A DNA stretch of 64,000 nucleotides from Haematococcus lacustris (Eukaryota > Chlorophyta > Chlorophyceae > Chlamydomonadales > Haematococcaceae): NCBI GenBank assembly GCA_030144725.1, contig JASKMD010000008.1, forward strand, positions 17,707,667 through 17,771,666. The letters run 5' to 3'. The notes under the pieces were generated by a model. The model was not told the origin of the DNA. It was given only the letters and a program-made list of their open reading frames with translations, and searched no databases. A program made the translations under genes and the position numbers. Positions 11,754-22,990 of the stretch are shown here, piece by piece. The stretch's first letter is position 1; every line of letters starts with the position of its first letter.

Positions 11754-14700
11754 TCAGGAGAGGGGGGCTGCACGAGGTGGAGGTGCAGGGCCTGGGCGTG
11801 AGGGGTCCTGTGGGCCCACCTCGGGCGCCAGCTCCACCCTGAAGGTCCCCAGTAGTGCCGCCAGCACCGCCGCCACCTCAATGCGACCAAGGGTTTGCCC
11901 CACACAACTCCTGCACGATTCCAGGCGGAGGGAGGGAGGGAGGGAGGGGCAACACATCACCACTACAAGGTGGATGCATTTCATTGAGCGTCAGGCAGCA
12001 TGCATTGAGCCTTGAACATGCACAATGCACTATTCAAATTGAGGGAAGCAAACTACTGCCCCACTGCATTGCAGACTGAGGCTCGCTGTGGATGTCACAC
12101 AGATTTGACTATCACATTGGACACCCCACTGCCTCTACTCCGCACCCAATGACAGCCCCCTCCTTCACGAGGTGTGCTCCACCAGGCATGCTCCAGCACC
12201 CTCTCCTACACCTTCCACTCCAAGCCACTGCGGCCCCCCTAGCGCCCTTCTCCACCTTGTCTGCGGGCCATTCAGCCTTACCGTGGACCATCACTGAAGG
12301 GCATGAAGCGCACCTCCGACCGCTCCCCCGCTGCTTTGGCGGGCGTGCTGGCGGCGCTGTCTTTGTCGCATCCTTCACTGGCCCCTAGAGGCGGCATCTG
12401 GCCCACCACAAAGGATTCCACTGGCACCTGCAAGGGCAGCGCCAGCAGCGGCAGCAGCAGCAGTGGCAGCAGCAGTGGCAACAGCAGTGGCAACAGCAGT
12501 GGCAGCAGCAGCAGCAGCAGCACCAGCACCAGCACCAGCAGCGGCGTGGGAAGCGGCCAATGAGGCCACATGCGACGCAATGCGTGGAGGGCATGAAGCC
12601 TGCAGGGAGGGAACTGTTGGGCGAGCAGGTGGTAAGGCATGTGGCAGAGGGCCTAGTGTACCTGGCAGGGGGCGCCTGGTAGGTGGAGGTGTGTGCTCTG
12701 ATGCGGTTGTGGCTCATTGTGACAGCTCTACAAGTGCAGGTACCAGGATCATAGCCCTGAGCAAGGTTTGGAGGGATAGGCGACACTGAGCATGCACCTT
12801 GGCTGTGTGCACTAGAACCCTTGTGTGCACTGCACGTGTCAGCTCTGCATGGGGTAGTGCGCAGCAAGCATGAGCGATGCGTAGGGTGAAGGAGGTGAAG
12901 GAGGTGAATGAGGTGCAGGCTGTAGGGTGAAGGAGGTGAAGGAGGGCTGGCTGGCCTGTAGGCTGGCTGGCTGGCTGGTTGGCTTGCAGCATGCTGGTTG
13001 GCCTGTATGGCAGGGAGGGGAGGCGCACCTTATCCCAGCGCTCTGGGATGAACTCGGTTGGCCGCTCCCAGTTGGCATCCGAGTTGTGGATGGCAAACAA
13101 AGGCACTCCAATGGGCGTGTGGGCGGGCAGCTTGTAGGGGCCCAGCTGCAGCGGCTTGTCACCGCAGGTCCTGCAGTATGATGATGGTGGGTTCACACCG
13201 TTGTGAGCAGTAGAATGGGCACATGGGCATGCACGTTTGACCAGCTGTCCACAGCCTACTGTCACACACGTCACACATACCCAGTACAGGCTGTGAACAA
13301 CACATGTCTGGAACACGGCAGCAGCGTGCAGTAGGGAGTGGGAGCAGGGTAGCAGTCATGCAATGACAGCCTCCATCAGCCCTGCAGCCACAGCTGTGTG
13401 CATTGTGTGCACCGCCTGCGCAGCCATGGACCAAGGTGGCCATGCATGGTCAAAGCACCAGCTGCAGCCCATTCAGGCAGCCATTCCCTGACCCCTGTCT
13501 CCTACGTGTTATTACCACTCTTGATCCTTCAGCTACACTCTGCTGTGGGGTGTGCAATGGTATACTTTGCCGTGGGGTGAGCACCACCTGCCCTGCTGTA
13601 TACTGCTAAGGCTGAAGCTCCGGCTACATCCCAGCCGCTCTAGTGCTGCCTCGGCAAGCATGTCGCCCAGCTCCCCCAGCCCACCACTCCTTCCACTGAC
13701 TTGCCGATCAGCGTCACCACCGGCAGCACCCGCATGGACTCCTTGACCACCGCGTTCAAATAGCGCATGCGTGGCAGGTCGTCAAGGTCGATGCTTCGAG
13801 GGGGCAACCAGGCAGCACCACTGACTGTGCCCGGCTCGTTCTCAGTCGGATCAGGCTCGGGCAAGGTCTTCAGCACGCTATCCACCTCACTGCCAGCCTC
13901 AACCTGGCTTGGCTCAAACTCCAGAGGTTCGCCGGCGGCCGCTGGACATAGAGCAGGGCAGGGGGCTGTGGGGTCTGGGAATATGGGATAGGGCGGGGCG
14001 GCGGAGTCGGTGTTGAACACGGGGGTCAGCTGGCGCAACACCTTGCCGCTCGCCAGCACCTCGGCGTCGTCACGTCGCACGAAGCCGTCGAAATCGTCCG
14101 GCCCCGCCAAGCTGGATGCCTTGCTTGCGCGCAGCGGGGAAGGAGCACACGGCTCTGGCGTGAGAACGCGAGGTGTAGATGAGGCTGGGGAGGGCGCCGT
14201 GGTGGCCTTGCACGGTTTGGGCGGGTGAACGAGCAGGCCCAGGCTATCCAGCTCGGCCGCGATCTTCTCTTGTACGCCTGCACGCGGTAAGGCCAATGTG
14301 CGCATACTCGCGACTCAGCGACTCACTCGCCACATGCTCGCGACTCGCCCACTATTGACGGCAGTGCTAGGCTGAGCATACCGCAAGGTTCTGGGATCAG
14401 CCCACTGACCGGGAGTGGTGGCAATGTGCAGCAGCGTCCAGCTGATTGTGTGGCCGGTGGTCTCAAACCCAGCAACGAACACGATGCCCAAATCGCTGCA
14501 GCACGCAAGCCAGACAGCAGTGGGGTTGGAGGCTGAAGTGACTGGAGTGCCCGCAGCAAACACCTCAGGTCTCAAACTGCTCACACTGCTCGAACACCCA
14601 TCACACTCCCTGACCCCCTCACCTCAACAGGCGCTCTGCACTCAGCAGCAGCGGCACCTTGGTGACCTTGCCATCCTTCCCAGCCTGCTCGGTGTACTCT

Positions 14701-17700
14701 GTGTAGTGGCTGCTGGCTGCGGACGTCACCATGCCCAACAGTTCGTGCAGCCGGCACCGCAGCCGCTTGAAGGCCGAGGGGGGTGGGGGCAACACGCCGC
14801 CCGCGCGCAAGTCCCACTCACTGCCGGGCACTGCACCACCACCACCGCAACCGACAGCACAGCCAAAGGAGGTGATAAGGCTGAGTCAGGCTCTGTTGCG
14901 CACCACCCTCGACCGCATGCAGACTGCCTCGGCAGCAGACTGGGGCAGGTGCCACCCCCCCACCCCTTCCCCCAACCCAGGGGCCGTGTGTCCCGCCAGC
15001 ACTTCTAGTCCCAAACCCATTCTTCGTTTTCTGTCAGAACCAGCCAGGCCTGTTTTCGCGTCCTTGTACAGCAGCAGCGAGCCTGGCAGCAGCAGAGGCA
15101 GCAGCTGCAGCGCCCTGGCCAAACAAACAGCCCTGGCTGCCTGTGGCTAAACCTACCAGGTGCGGTGCCTTTGGGCAGCGGCGGCAGCAGCTGCATGGGG
15201 GGTGGTGCGGGGACCTGTTCGTGGTACAGCCGCCACAGCTGAGCCCCAATGGACAGGTCATCTGGAGAGGGCGGCTCAGGCCGTGCCAAGCAGTCGTACA
15301 GCAGCTCCCTCATCTTGGTGCGGAACATAGAAAAGGCCACCTCCCCTATACACCAGCACATGATCAGACTTTACATGGCTGTCGCTGCTGCCATGTGCTG
15401 TGCACATGACCAGGTCGGGGCAGTCAAAGCAGGAGGCGCTGCAGATAACCACCTAACTGGCCTTCGTCACAGCACACAGCAACGGAAACGGCGTCACAGC
15501 AAACAGCGAGCAGCGCCACCTAGCGTGCTGCGCCCAGCTGGTCAGGGCTGGTCAGGGCTGTGGCGGTGGCAACCATTGCGCCATTGGTCCAGGAGACCCA
15601 GACCCAGGCCAAGGCTGGACCTCCTGGCTGCACCTAGCTGCCCACACCTCACCTTTCTTGCCGGAGTGAAATCTGCTTGGGAAGACGGCTCGCAGCGGGT
15701 TGATAACGCGGGAGATGACCTGCAGAGGTGCAAGCCCACCTGGCCATCCTCAAGGCGCTGGTGTGATCCACAGTTTGTAGCTGATGCATTCATGGTGAGA
15801 GAGCCATGCAGCCAGATGCAACCCAGTGCAGCCATGCCTGAGTCTTGTATGCACTGCTTGTCTTGTCGAAGCCATGTTGGGCTGAGACGGGCCTAGAACG
15901 AGCTGGAGCTGGGTAAGGCATTATGGGCCTGTCCGGGGCGAGCTCAGTTGTTCTACAGCCCTGTATCAAGTACGAGGTCAGTATTTGCCTGCCTGTCTGT
16001 ATGCCCAGCCCTGCAAGCAGCCTAGTACATGCTAGTGCAACCCTTTACCTTGCTTGCTGTTCCCTATATGGTCTTACTATGACAGGCAGGCTATGGCAAG
16101 CAGGCAGGGTGTGGAAGGGGGCTGGGGCCAGGGGGCAGAGGGCCTACACAACCTACCTCTGCAAAACAACGGGGCAGGATGCGCAGCAAGTGGTCGTCAG
16201 GGGCTGGCTGCACGCAATCAGCGCCCTGGTCCAAGCTGTGGAGGTCCTTGCCGAACCCAGTCTGCAGCCATGCAGCCAGCAGCAGCAGGGTAAGCAGCAC
16301 CAGGGTCAGCAGTGGCAGGTGGGCATATCTAAGTAGGTACTGCAAGTGCAGCAGGTGGTGAGTGAGCATGCGCTCATCCTGTAGGTGTCAGGGCCAGGCC
16401 AACAAGGACTGGGTCTCCTTCCCCGTTGTCCCTGGCCTGTCATTGAAGTTGGAGATGGCAAGCATGGTGCTTATGCTGCCCGTCACCACACCAGGCCAAT
16501 GACGTCGAGGGTGACCCGAGCAGCCATTTGGTCCACATCTACAATCAAGGGCGGGTTGCCCGTGGCGGCGCATGCGTCCGACAGCTCTGCCAGCTGGTGC
16601 ACCATCTTTTCCACACAGCCCTGCATCACCTGGCAGCAGGCAGGGGCAGCAGCAGGCAGGGGCAGCAGGGGCAAGGTCAGCAACAGCAGGTCCAGCAGGG
16701 GGCAGCAGGACACAATCACCTTCCCTGCACTTAAACTACTCCTGCCTGCCCCTGCCCGCCCCTGCCTGCCCCTGCCCCTGCCCGCCCCTGCCCGCCCTTG
16801 CCGCCCCCTTACTGGGTACTTCTTCTTGATGTTCTGCAAGCTCAGGGAGGTGGCCACTGCCTTGCGCACCGCACGCCATGCGGGGTCAGTCTTGGCGGAC
16901 ACCAGGTTAGGGTGCCCCGCCACTGAGCACATCTGCAGCACCCCAGGCGATACGCACGCCTGGGGCTCAAGGCCTATGGTCTGGCTGCTGTGCATGGGGC
17001 TACGGCATGTGGGCACTGCCATGAGGGGCCAGCACCAGGGGCATGCAGCGCTCCACAATCTTCAGACGATGCTGCTCAACTGCCGCCCAGATCAGTTCGG
17101 GGTGATCATGTGAACACAGGGCACACGGCCCGTGCTTGTGGACATTCAGACTTGAGTTGGCAATGGCAGCGGCAGCGGCAGGAGCAGCAGCACACTGAAG
17201 AGGCTTGCCTGGTTGATGGGCGTGTACATGATGCTGGCCTTCTCCAGGGCCCCTGGGCCGCGACCACAGATGGTGGCCAGCAGCTTGGGGTCAGTGACCA
17301 CCACGCTATCAATCCACAGCGCCCGCACCCTGCACTCCAGCACCCACCCCTCCATGCTCGTGGCCAACCAAACTCAACATGACTTCCCTGGCTGCTGCTA
17401 TCCCCTGTGGCCACTACCCCTGTGGTACCGCCTGTGCCTGCACCTCTGAGGCTGCAGCTGCACCCTGGTGTGCCCGCCATAGCCTGGCAGGCTCACAGGC
17501 CTTGCACCCGCTAATCCGTTGACTGGCCCTGACAGGTGGGTCCACCCAGGAGAGGGCCCGGGCCAGGGCATAGGCTGTTCCTGTGGCCAGCACCGCACCT
17601 GTAAATGCCTCCAAATTGGTTGGCCCACTGCAGCAGCAGGCGGTGGTAGTCCAGGCGCATGACCTGGAACATGTTGCCGAACAGGGGCAGGCCGGTGGTC

Positions 17701-18115
17701 CAGGGACCGGGGATTTTGCGCAGGTCGAGCAGCGCTGACCTGCAAACAGCGCGAGCGACTGACCGGACATGAAGCATACGAGGCGACACCGAAGGAAGAC
17801 GGAACGGCGAGCGATTTGGTGCGGGCAAGTTTCGTTTGGGGCGGACTAGATTCTGTTGAGGCATTCAATGTGTCACAGCACTACGTTGCCTCACCGCCGC
17901 TGCCTCTCCCACAGCCAGCCCAAGCCTGGGATGGCAAGCAGCACGAGCAGCCACCGCGCGGCGATGGCACCTGCGTGCGCGACCCGACCGCGCGCCCACT
18001 GAGCTAGGCTTGTTCTCGGACGGAGCTGCCAGCTCAGCGCACCAGTGCTGGACAGGAAGAGTGGCGGCACGGCCAGCGCCAGGCCCAGCGCCACGGCGCT
18101 CGCCAGCAACAGCAT
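11754..18115 (-). CDS. Cytochrome P450 monooxygenase, 14 exons, about 805 aa
   Basis: Haem-thiolate monooxygenase, predicted membrane-anchored; substrate unknown. Exons, 5' to 3': 18115-17895, 17739-17599, 17329-17209, 16932-16813, 16629-16492, 16261-16157, 15719-15653, 15345-15157, 14830-14623, 14495-14410, 14277-13701, 13170-13029, 12427-12282, 11910-11754. All phases agree and the total is 2,418 nt. Landmarks: N-terminal hydrophobic anchor (LLLASAVALGLALAV); proline hinge KIPGPW; I-helix AGFETTGHT (about residues 445-453); K-helix ExxR in KESMR; PERW; and the haem signature FSDGPRSCVG (Cys about 756), rebuilt across the last intron. Most P450s are near 500 aa; the extra length is mainly a roughly 120-residue Pro/Ser/Asp-rich insertion between the I- and K-helices (13,780-14,230) and a stretch near residues 340-430. 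Intron 3 begins GC (CAG|GCAAGC). The CYP family is not assignable by eye; the I-helix form recalls CYP4/CYP97-like enzymes. Confidence 0.92.
12428..12545. repeat. CAG/GGC trinucleotide repeat in a P450 intron
   Basis: Imperfect AGCAGC and GGCAGC repeat just upstream (in gene sense) of the haem-motif exon. It is an intronic microsatellite. Confidence 0.75.
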
Positions 18116-19242
18116 CGCGTCAGGTACTTGGGGGACGCCGGCGAGGAGGAGGTGCAGCTGTTGTGGCGGGAGTGCTAAAGACCTGCTTTGTGCATGGTTA
18201 GTGCGTTACCACAACCCGGGCGACGTGCATGGACGGCCGTGTCGCACATGCTGAAAATGCCCAAACAAAACCTCTCATCGTCATTTACAGGGGTGGCGTT
18301 GAGCTAGTGCAGCGGTGTTATGTAGGGCTGTAACGTCAACTCCCCCTCAACTATCGTCAGCATGTCGCTCCCATTCCTTTTTCACTTGAGCGCTGACAGA
18401 TGCCTTAGTGCGAACGCTTGCATTACGGGGATGCCATCCAGCCTTGAGCGTGTTCCACGACTGGGATATACCTCGTTACAGCTTGCACGCCCTGATTGCC
18501 TTCCACGAGGTGCTACTGGCCTTACAATAAAATACAACAAACCACGATGCACACAGCCCCTGCTCCTGACATCCCTCCTGCAGTGTTACGACATGCCATC
18601 AAACACAGGCCAACGTTCAGCTTTGAAACCCAGGCACTCAGCATTCAAAGAGTACCTAGCTGCAACATGCCTGGGTCCTTGGCGGATTACAATATGATCA
18701 GGCAGACTGCAGCACATCAGGCCCCTAGGCCGCAACCACATGCCACACCACACCCAATTCCACCTCAACCATACGTTATGGCGCTGGCTGGCTAGCTCAC
18801 CCCCACACGCTTTGATCTGGCTGGCTGGCTGGCTTCAAGTACCCCCACGCGGCTGGAGTTGTGTATCAGTCATGCTGTGCATGCTCCGCAATCATGCCTG
18901 ACCACCTTCCCGGCCTTGCCTTGCACAGGCTGCTGTGCACCTGCCGCCGCCCTTTCCCTGCCACTGCCCCACCCTGCTCCACTGACATCGCTAGCCAGCA
19001 GCCAGCGCCATCCCTGCGTCGCTCCCACCATCCTCACCAGATGGACCTGGACCCAATTGCAGCCCTACCAACGCCAACACGTCTAGGTCACACACAGCAG
19101 CCTAGGACCTGACCCTCTACACCCACGGCGGCTGTGTAGGGCCAGCTGGGTAAAGCCAGGCCGGGTCAGCCAGGGCGACCTCACCCCTCAACACCCCCTC
19201 ACATGGACCTCACATGGACCTCACATGGACCTCACATGGATC
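18116..19242. promoter_or_regulatory. Intergenic interval upstream of the P450 start
   Basis: 1.1 kb between the P450 start codon (18115, minus strand) and the presumed bZIP stop (19243). It should hold the P450 promoter and bZIP 3' UTR. Near 19,193-19,250 there are about five copies of a 12-bp unit (CTCACATGGACC). No gene was recognised. Confidence 0.4.
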
Positions 19243-19346
19243 TCACATGGACCTGGCCCAAACAGTGGTAGCTGAGAATCCAACAGACCTAGGACCTGAC
19301 CCCTCTACCCACAGTAGCTGTGTAGGGCCAGCCAGGTGGAACTGGG
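19086..19346. repeat. Duplicated segment of about 60 bp, about 195 bp apart
   Basis: The phrase CCTAGGACCTGACC...CTGTGTAGGGCCAGC occurs near 19,102-19,153 and again near 19,287-19,335, with the CTCACATGGACC array between. The second copy overlaps the proposed last bZIP exon, so the 3' end of that gene may have been partly duplicated. Confidence 0.7.
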
Positions 19347-22300
19347 TCGGGGCGAGGTGAGGGAGTGCCTGGGGGTGAGGGGCTGGGTGCGGCTGGCCCT
19401 CACCGCCCTGCCTGCCACCCGCATCCAGCAGGCTGACCCAGCAGGGTCAGGGCGTGTGGGGGCCCGGGTCAGCACGCGGCTGAGCCGACCTGCTGTGAGC
19501 AGGTAGGGGCCAGGGCGGTGAAGCGCGCTGTCAGCTCCGGCCAGGTGCGCTTCACCTCGCACAGGATGCCCCTGAGCACGCCACAGGCAGGGGCGCGAGG
19601 TGAGGAGAAGGGAAGGGAAGGGAAGGGGAGGGGTTTGGGGGTTAGGGTTAGGGTTAGGGTTAGGGTTAGGGTTAGGGTTAGGGTGGCCCTGGGAGCGTGA
19701 CACAGCTGGCCTGCCCTCTGCAGCCCCCAGCTGACCCCCTGGCGTTGCAGGCCTGGCTGTTGCAGCCCTTAGCTGGCTCCCGCAAAACTGCCTGCCGCTG
19801 CCGGCAGCTCCCCGCACCATCACCTGGCCCCCAGCCTCCCCTGGCCCCTGGCCCCTGGTGCTGCCCGCACCTGCAGATGTCGGTCACCAGGGGGTCTGGC
19901 AGCTTGTCCAGCGCCTCCTGCAGCCCCTCCACGTTGCGAGCACCAGCCAGAGCGGCACGCACAGCCTGCACCGCACCCGCAGGCATGGGTCAGGAGGGGT
20001 GGGGGGGCACCACCTGCTGCTGCAGCACCAGGCCCGGCGCTGGCCTCTGAAGGCGACAGCCAGGGGCTGTGTACCTGGCCAGCAGCTGCTATCACCTTGT
20101 CACACATCTCACATATTGATCTCACATATTGGTGAGGGAGGGTTGAATGTTTGACGGCTGCCTCTGTCAGGGGGGTGAAGGCCAGCAGGGGGTGGCCAGC
20201 AGGGGGGTGCCAGCAGGGGGGTGAAGGCAAGCGGGGGGGTGCCAGGAGCCCCCCCACAGCCAGCCCCACTGCCTACCTGTTTGTTAGCTCCCTGGAGCCC
20301 AGTGCTGGTTGCGCTGTGACTCACCGCTGTCATGCGCTGGCAGAGGGTGGCGGGGTCCCGGCTGTTGAACGCCTCCTCCACACGGTCCTTCAGCCGCCCC
20401 TTCAGTGCCTCTATGACCTGCAGGCCACCACAAGCACCATCATAGCAACAGCACAGGCGGGCTGGGCCAGGGGGCCAGCAGCAAAGCAGCAGCAGCAGCA
20501 GGGGGCCAGCAGCAGCAGCAGCAGCGGCAGCAGGGGCCAGGAGCAGTAGGCTGTCAGGGTGGGTGGCCTTGGTGCAGCAAGCCAGGCTGGCACCTCAGCC
20601 TCCACAGGTCAGGTCAGGGAGCAGAGCCTGGCAGGGAGGCAGCCAGACAGAGCAGACTGAGCCAGGCCAGGCCAGCCTGCTGCCCAGGTCCCCCAGCGCC
20701 GGCATTGCCCCGGGCCAGAGCTGCTGTGCTGGCGGCAACGCACCTCCTCCTGCAGCCGCAGCCTGTTGCCCTGATCCAAGATGACGCGCTGCTGGCTGGC
20801 GGCCAGCTCCTTGGCCAGGGCCGCCTCGGCCTGGGCTGCGCTGAGCGCTACGTCCTGCTGCTCAACCTGACCGGCCGGGCAGGGGCCACAGGGCAGGGGG
20901 GGCACAGGGCAGGGGGGCATAGAGCAAGTGATGGTTGCTCTAGATTTGGCAGGCCGCATGTGGCATACACAACAGTCAGGGTGTGCCTTGCCCCCTTCCC
21001 GCTTTTAACCTACTGCTCCCCACACCCTCTCTCTGCTGCTCCCCACCCCTCCCTAGCCCTCCCTTCCCCTCTGCTGCTCCTCCCCCCCATCCCGCCTCCG
21101 ACACCCTTCCCCCTGCTGCTCTCTCACCTTGAGGCTGAGGCCACTGATCTGCGCAGCCTGCGCCCCCACAGTGGCGGCCAGGGCGCTGTTCTGTGCGCTG
21201 AGCTCCGCCGCCTGCACCTCCATGGCCTTCATGAGGGCCAGCTGCGCAGTGAGCTGGTCCAGCGCCTGCTGCAGCTCCTCATGCTCAGCCTTCTTGCGCT
21301 CCCTGGTGAGGGCCAGGCAGGAGGGAGGAGGCACAGGGCATCAGGCAGAGGGGCGGGGGTGTTGAGGTTGGGGTTGGGGGTACAATTTGTTAGAGGATCA
21401 GCCCCGGGGGGGCAGGCCAGGGGTGAGGGTCACCACCGCCACCATGGTCATCACCGGGGGGGTGGCTGCATGACAGGTGGTGGTGCTAGAGCACTCAGGT
21501 GCATGCAAGGTAGTCAGTAACTGCTGTCCACCAGGCGGCTGAGACCCAGGCGGCTGGGACGGCATGCAGATGATCAGCATGCAGCCCACAAGCTGGGTTG
21601 GCCTAGGTGCGTGTGCACGACCACAGGGGCGCTTAACAGGCTGCGGTCAGGTGCCAGGTGACAGGGGGAGGGGGAGGCAGTGCCCAGAGCCCCGCCCCAC
21701 CCTGCCCCCCTAACCCCTGTCCCTGGCACCTGACCACAGCCTGCTGCGTCACGCTGCCATGACTCTGGCCCCCTGGCCCTGGCCTGCTGACCCTGGTCCG
21801 CTGACCCTGGCCTGCTGACCCTGGCCTGCTGACCCTGCCCACCTGTACTTCTGCTGAGCAATCCGGTTCTGCTGCATCTGGTCTGCGTTCCTGGTACGCT
21901 TCTTGCGCTGTCCTGTCCTCCCGCTTGCTCCGTCGCCTGCTGCATCCAGACTGCTGCTGGACTTGTTGCCGCGCACACTGGACCTCGTGGAGGTGACGGG
22001 GGCGGGTGGAGTGGAGGGGGCGGGGCTCACTGCGCTGATGGCTGGCATGGTGTCCTTACTCTCACAGACAGTGATGGAGCTGGGGTTGCTGGTGGTCTTG
22101 GTGGTCACGGCTGTCCTGCATGTCAGGGTGCGTCATGGAGCATGGGGTGTTCTCAGCATGCCCTGCATTGAGCTCAAAACAAGAGGCAACAGCTTCATCT
22201 CGGCAGTGGTTGGAGCGTGGAAACCTACGCGAACAGGCTCACCACGGCAACAGCATCCCTTGCTGGGCGTCCCCGCTGTCACTGGTTGATGCCAACAGCG

Positions 22301-22517
22301 CCCCAGGAAAGGCTGCATCAAGGTGTACAGCATAGGGGTCAGAGGGGACTGCACCGTTTGAGAACAATTCTGTAGGCCGCTCACTGAGGTCCTCAAAGTT
22401 GTCATCGAGAAGGCATCCAAGGTTGTCCAAGCCCAGCAGATCCGTTGACCCGTCGTTAACTCGAAGCAGCTCCAGCAGGTCGCCAGACGGCATCGGCAAG
22501 TCCATCGGTGTCGCCAT
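19243..22517 (-). CDS. bZIP transcription factor, about 9 exons, about 415 aa
   Basis: Sequence-specific DNA-binding protein acting as a dimer in the nucleus. Exons in gene order: 22517-22243, 22115-21843, 21302-21128, 20866-20744, 20417-20325, about 20107-20075, 19965-19871, 19571-19490, 19341-19243; phases fit throughout, but exon 6 and the last exon are weak. The N-terminus is acidic (MDLPMPSGDLLELLRV, LGCLLDDNFEDL), resembling an activation domain. The basic region straddles intron 2: QRKKRTRNADQMQQNRIAQQ then KYR and ERKK, giving the NxxAQxxYR core. A leucine-zipper-like helix follows (HEELQQALDQLTAQLALMKA), then a second coiled coil (LAASQQRVILDQGNRLRLQE). The NxxAQxxYR core recalls Pap1/AP-1-like bZIPs rather than typical plant NxxSAxxSR. 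Target genes cannot be inferred. It diverges from Argonaute. Confidence 0.85.
19636..19685. repeat. TTAGGG array, about 7 copies, in a bZIP intron
   Basis: Uninterrupted TTAGGG hexamers on the + strand (CCCTAA in gene sense), within an intron near the 3' end of the bZIP gene. This is the human-type telomere unit; it is interstitial here. Confidence 0.9.
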
Positions 22518-22990
22518 CTCCGGAGCCGTAGATTCCTTTGAGCTGCTCGCGCAGCCGACGCGGGGTATAGTGGTGTGTGCCCTGCTGTGAAACCTGTTTC
22601 CCTGTGACGCGGGCTCAAAAGTTGAGTGGCGTTGGGCAAAGGCACCTCTAGATCGTAGCTAGTTGTGGAGATGCGTGAAACACGCAAACGAAAGAATCAA
22701 GAAGCAAAACAAATTTAAAGTACATGGGGGCTAATCGCACGAAAAGTGCACACAACCCGGAGCAGCAAGAGCCACACTGCAGAGCCACACTGTAGGTAGC
22801 GCCACAACAGGCTCCTGTGGGCTCTGGATGTGATGGCATGTTGCTTATTTGTCCGTGGAAAGGTGGAAGGTACTAATGTTTTGTGACTGCATGGGGTCAC
22901 TTCTGACCTTTTTCACGGCCTACAGCACCTGCGCTTGCAAATTCAGCAGTTGGTAACGCATTGCAACTCAGCGCTACGCAGTAGGCAGGC
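22518..22990. promoter_or_regulatory. Bidirectional promoter interval between bZIP and Argonaute
   Basis: 473 bp separate the divergent start codons of the bZIP gene (22517, minus) and Argonaute (22991, plus). It is less GC-rich than the flanks and must contain both core promoters and 5' UTRs. No clear TATA box or operator was identified. Confidence 0.5.

Noticed and set aside
11252..11842. A 196-codon plus-strand frame as a gene
   Set aside because: Low-complexity composition with no motif or splice support; it runs antisense to the last P450 exon at its 3' end.
12839..13316. Long minus-strand frames read straight through 12.8-13.3 kb
   Set aside because: Only 13,029-13,170 is P450 exon; the remainder is intron read-through with TG/CCTT repeats.
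19636..19685. A chromosome end
   Set aside because: The TTAGGG array is only about 7 units and genes continue on both sides.
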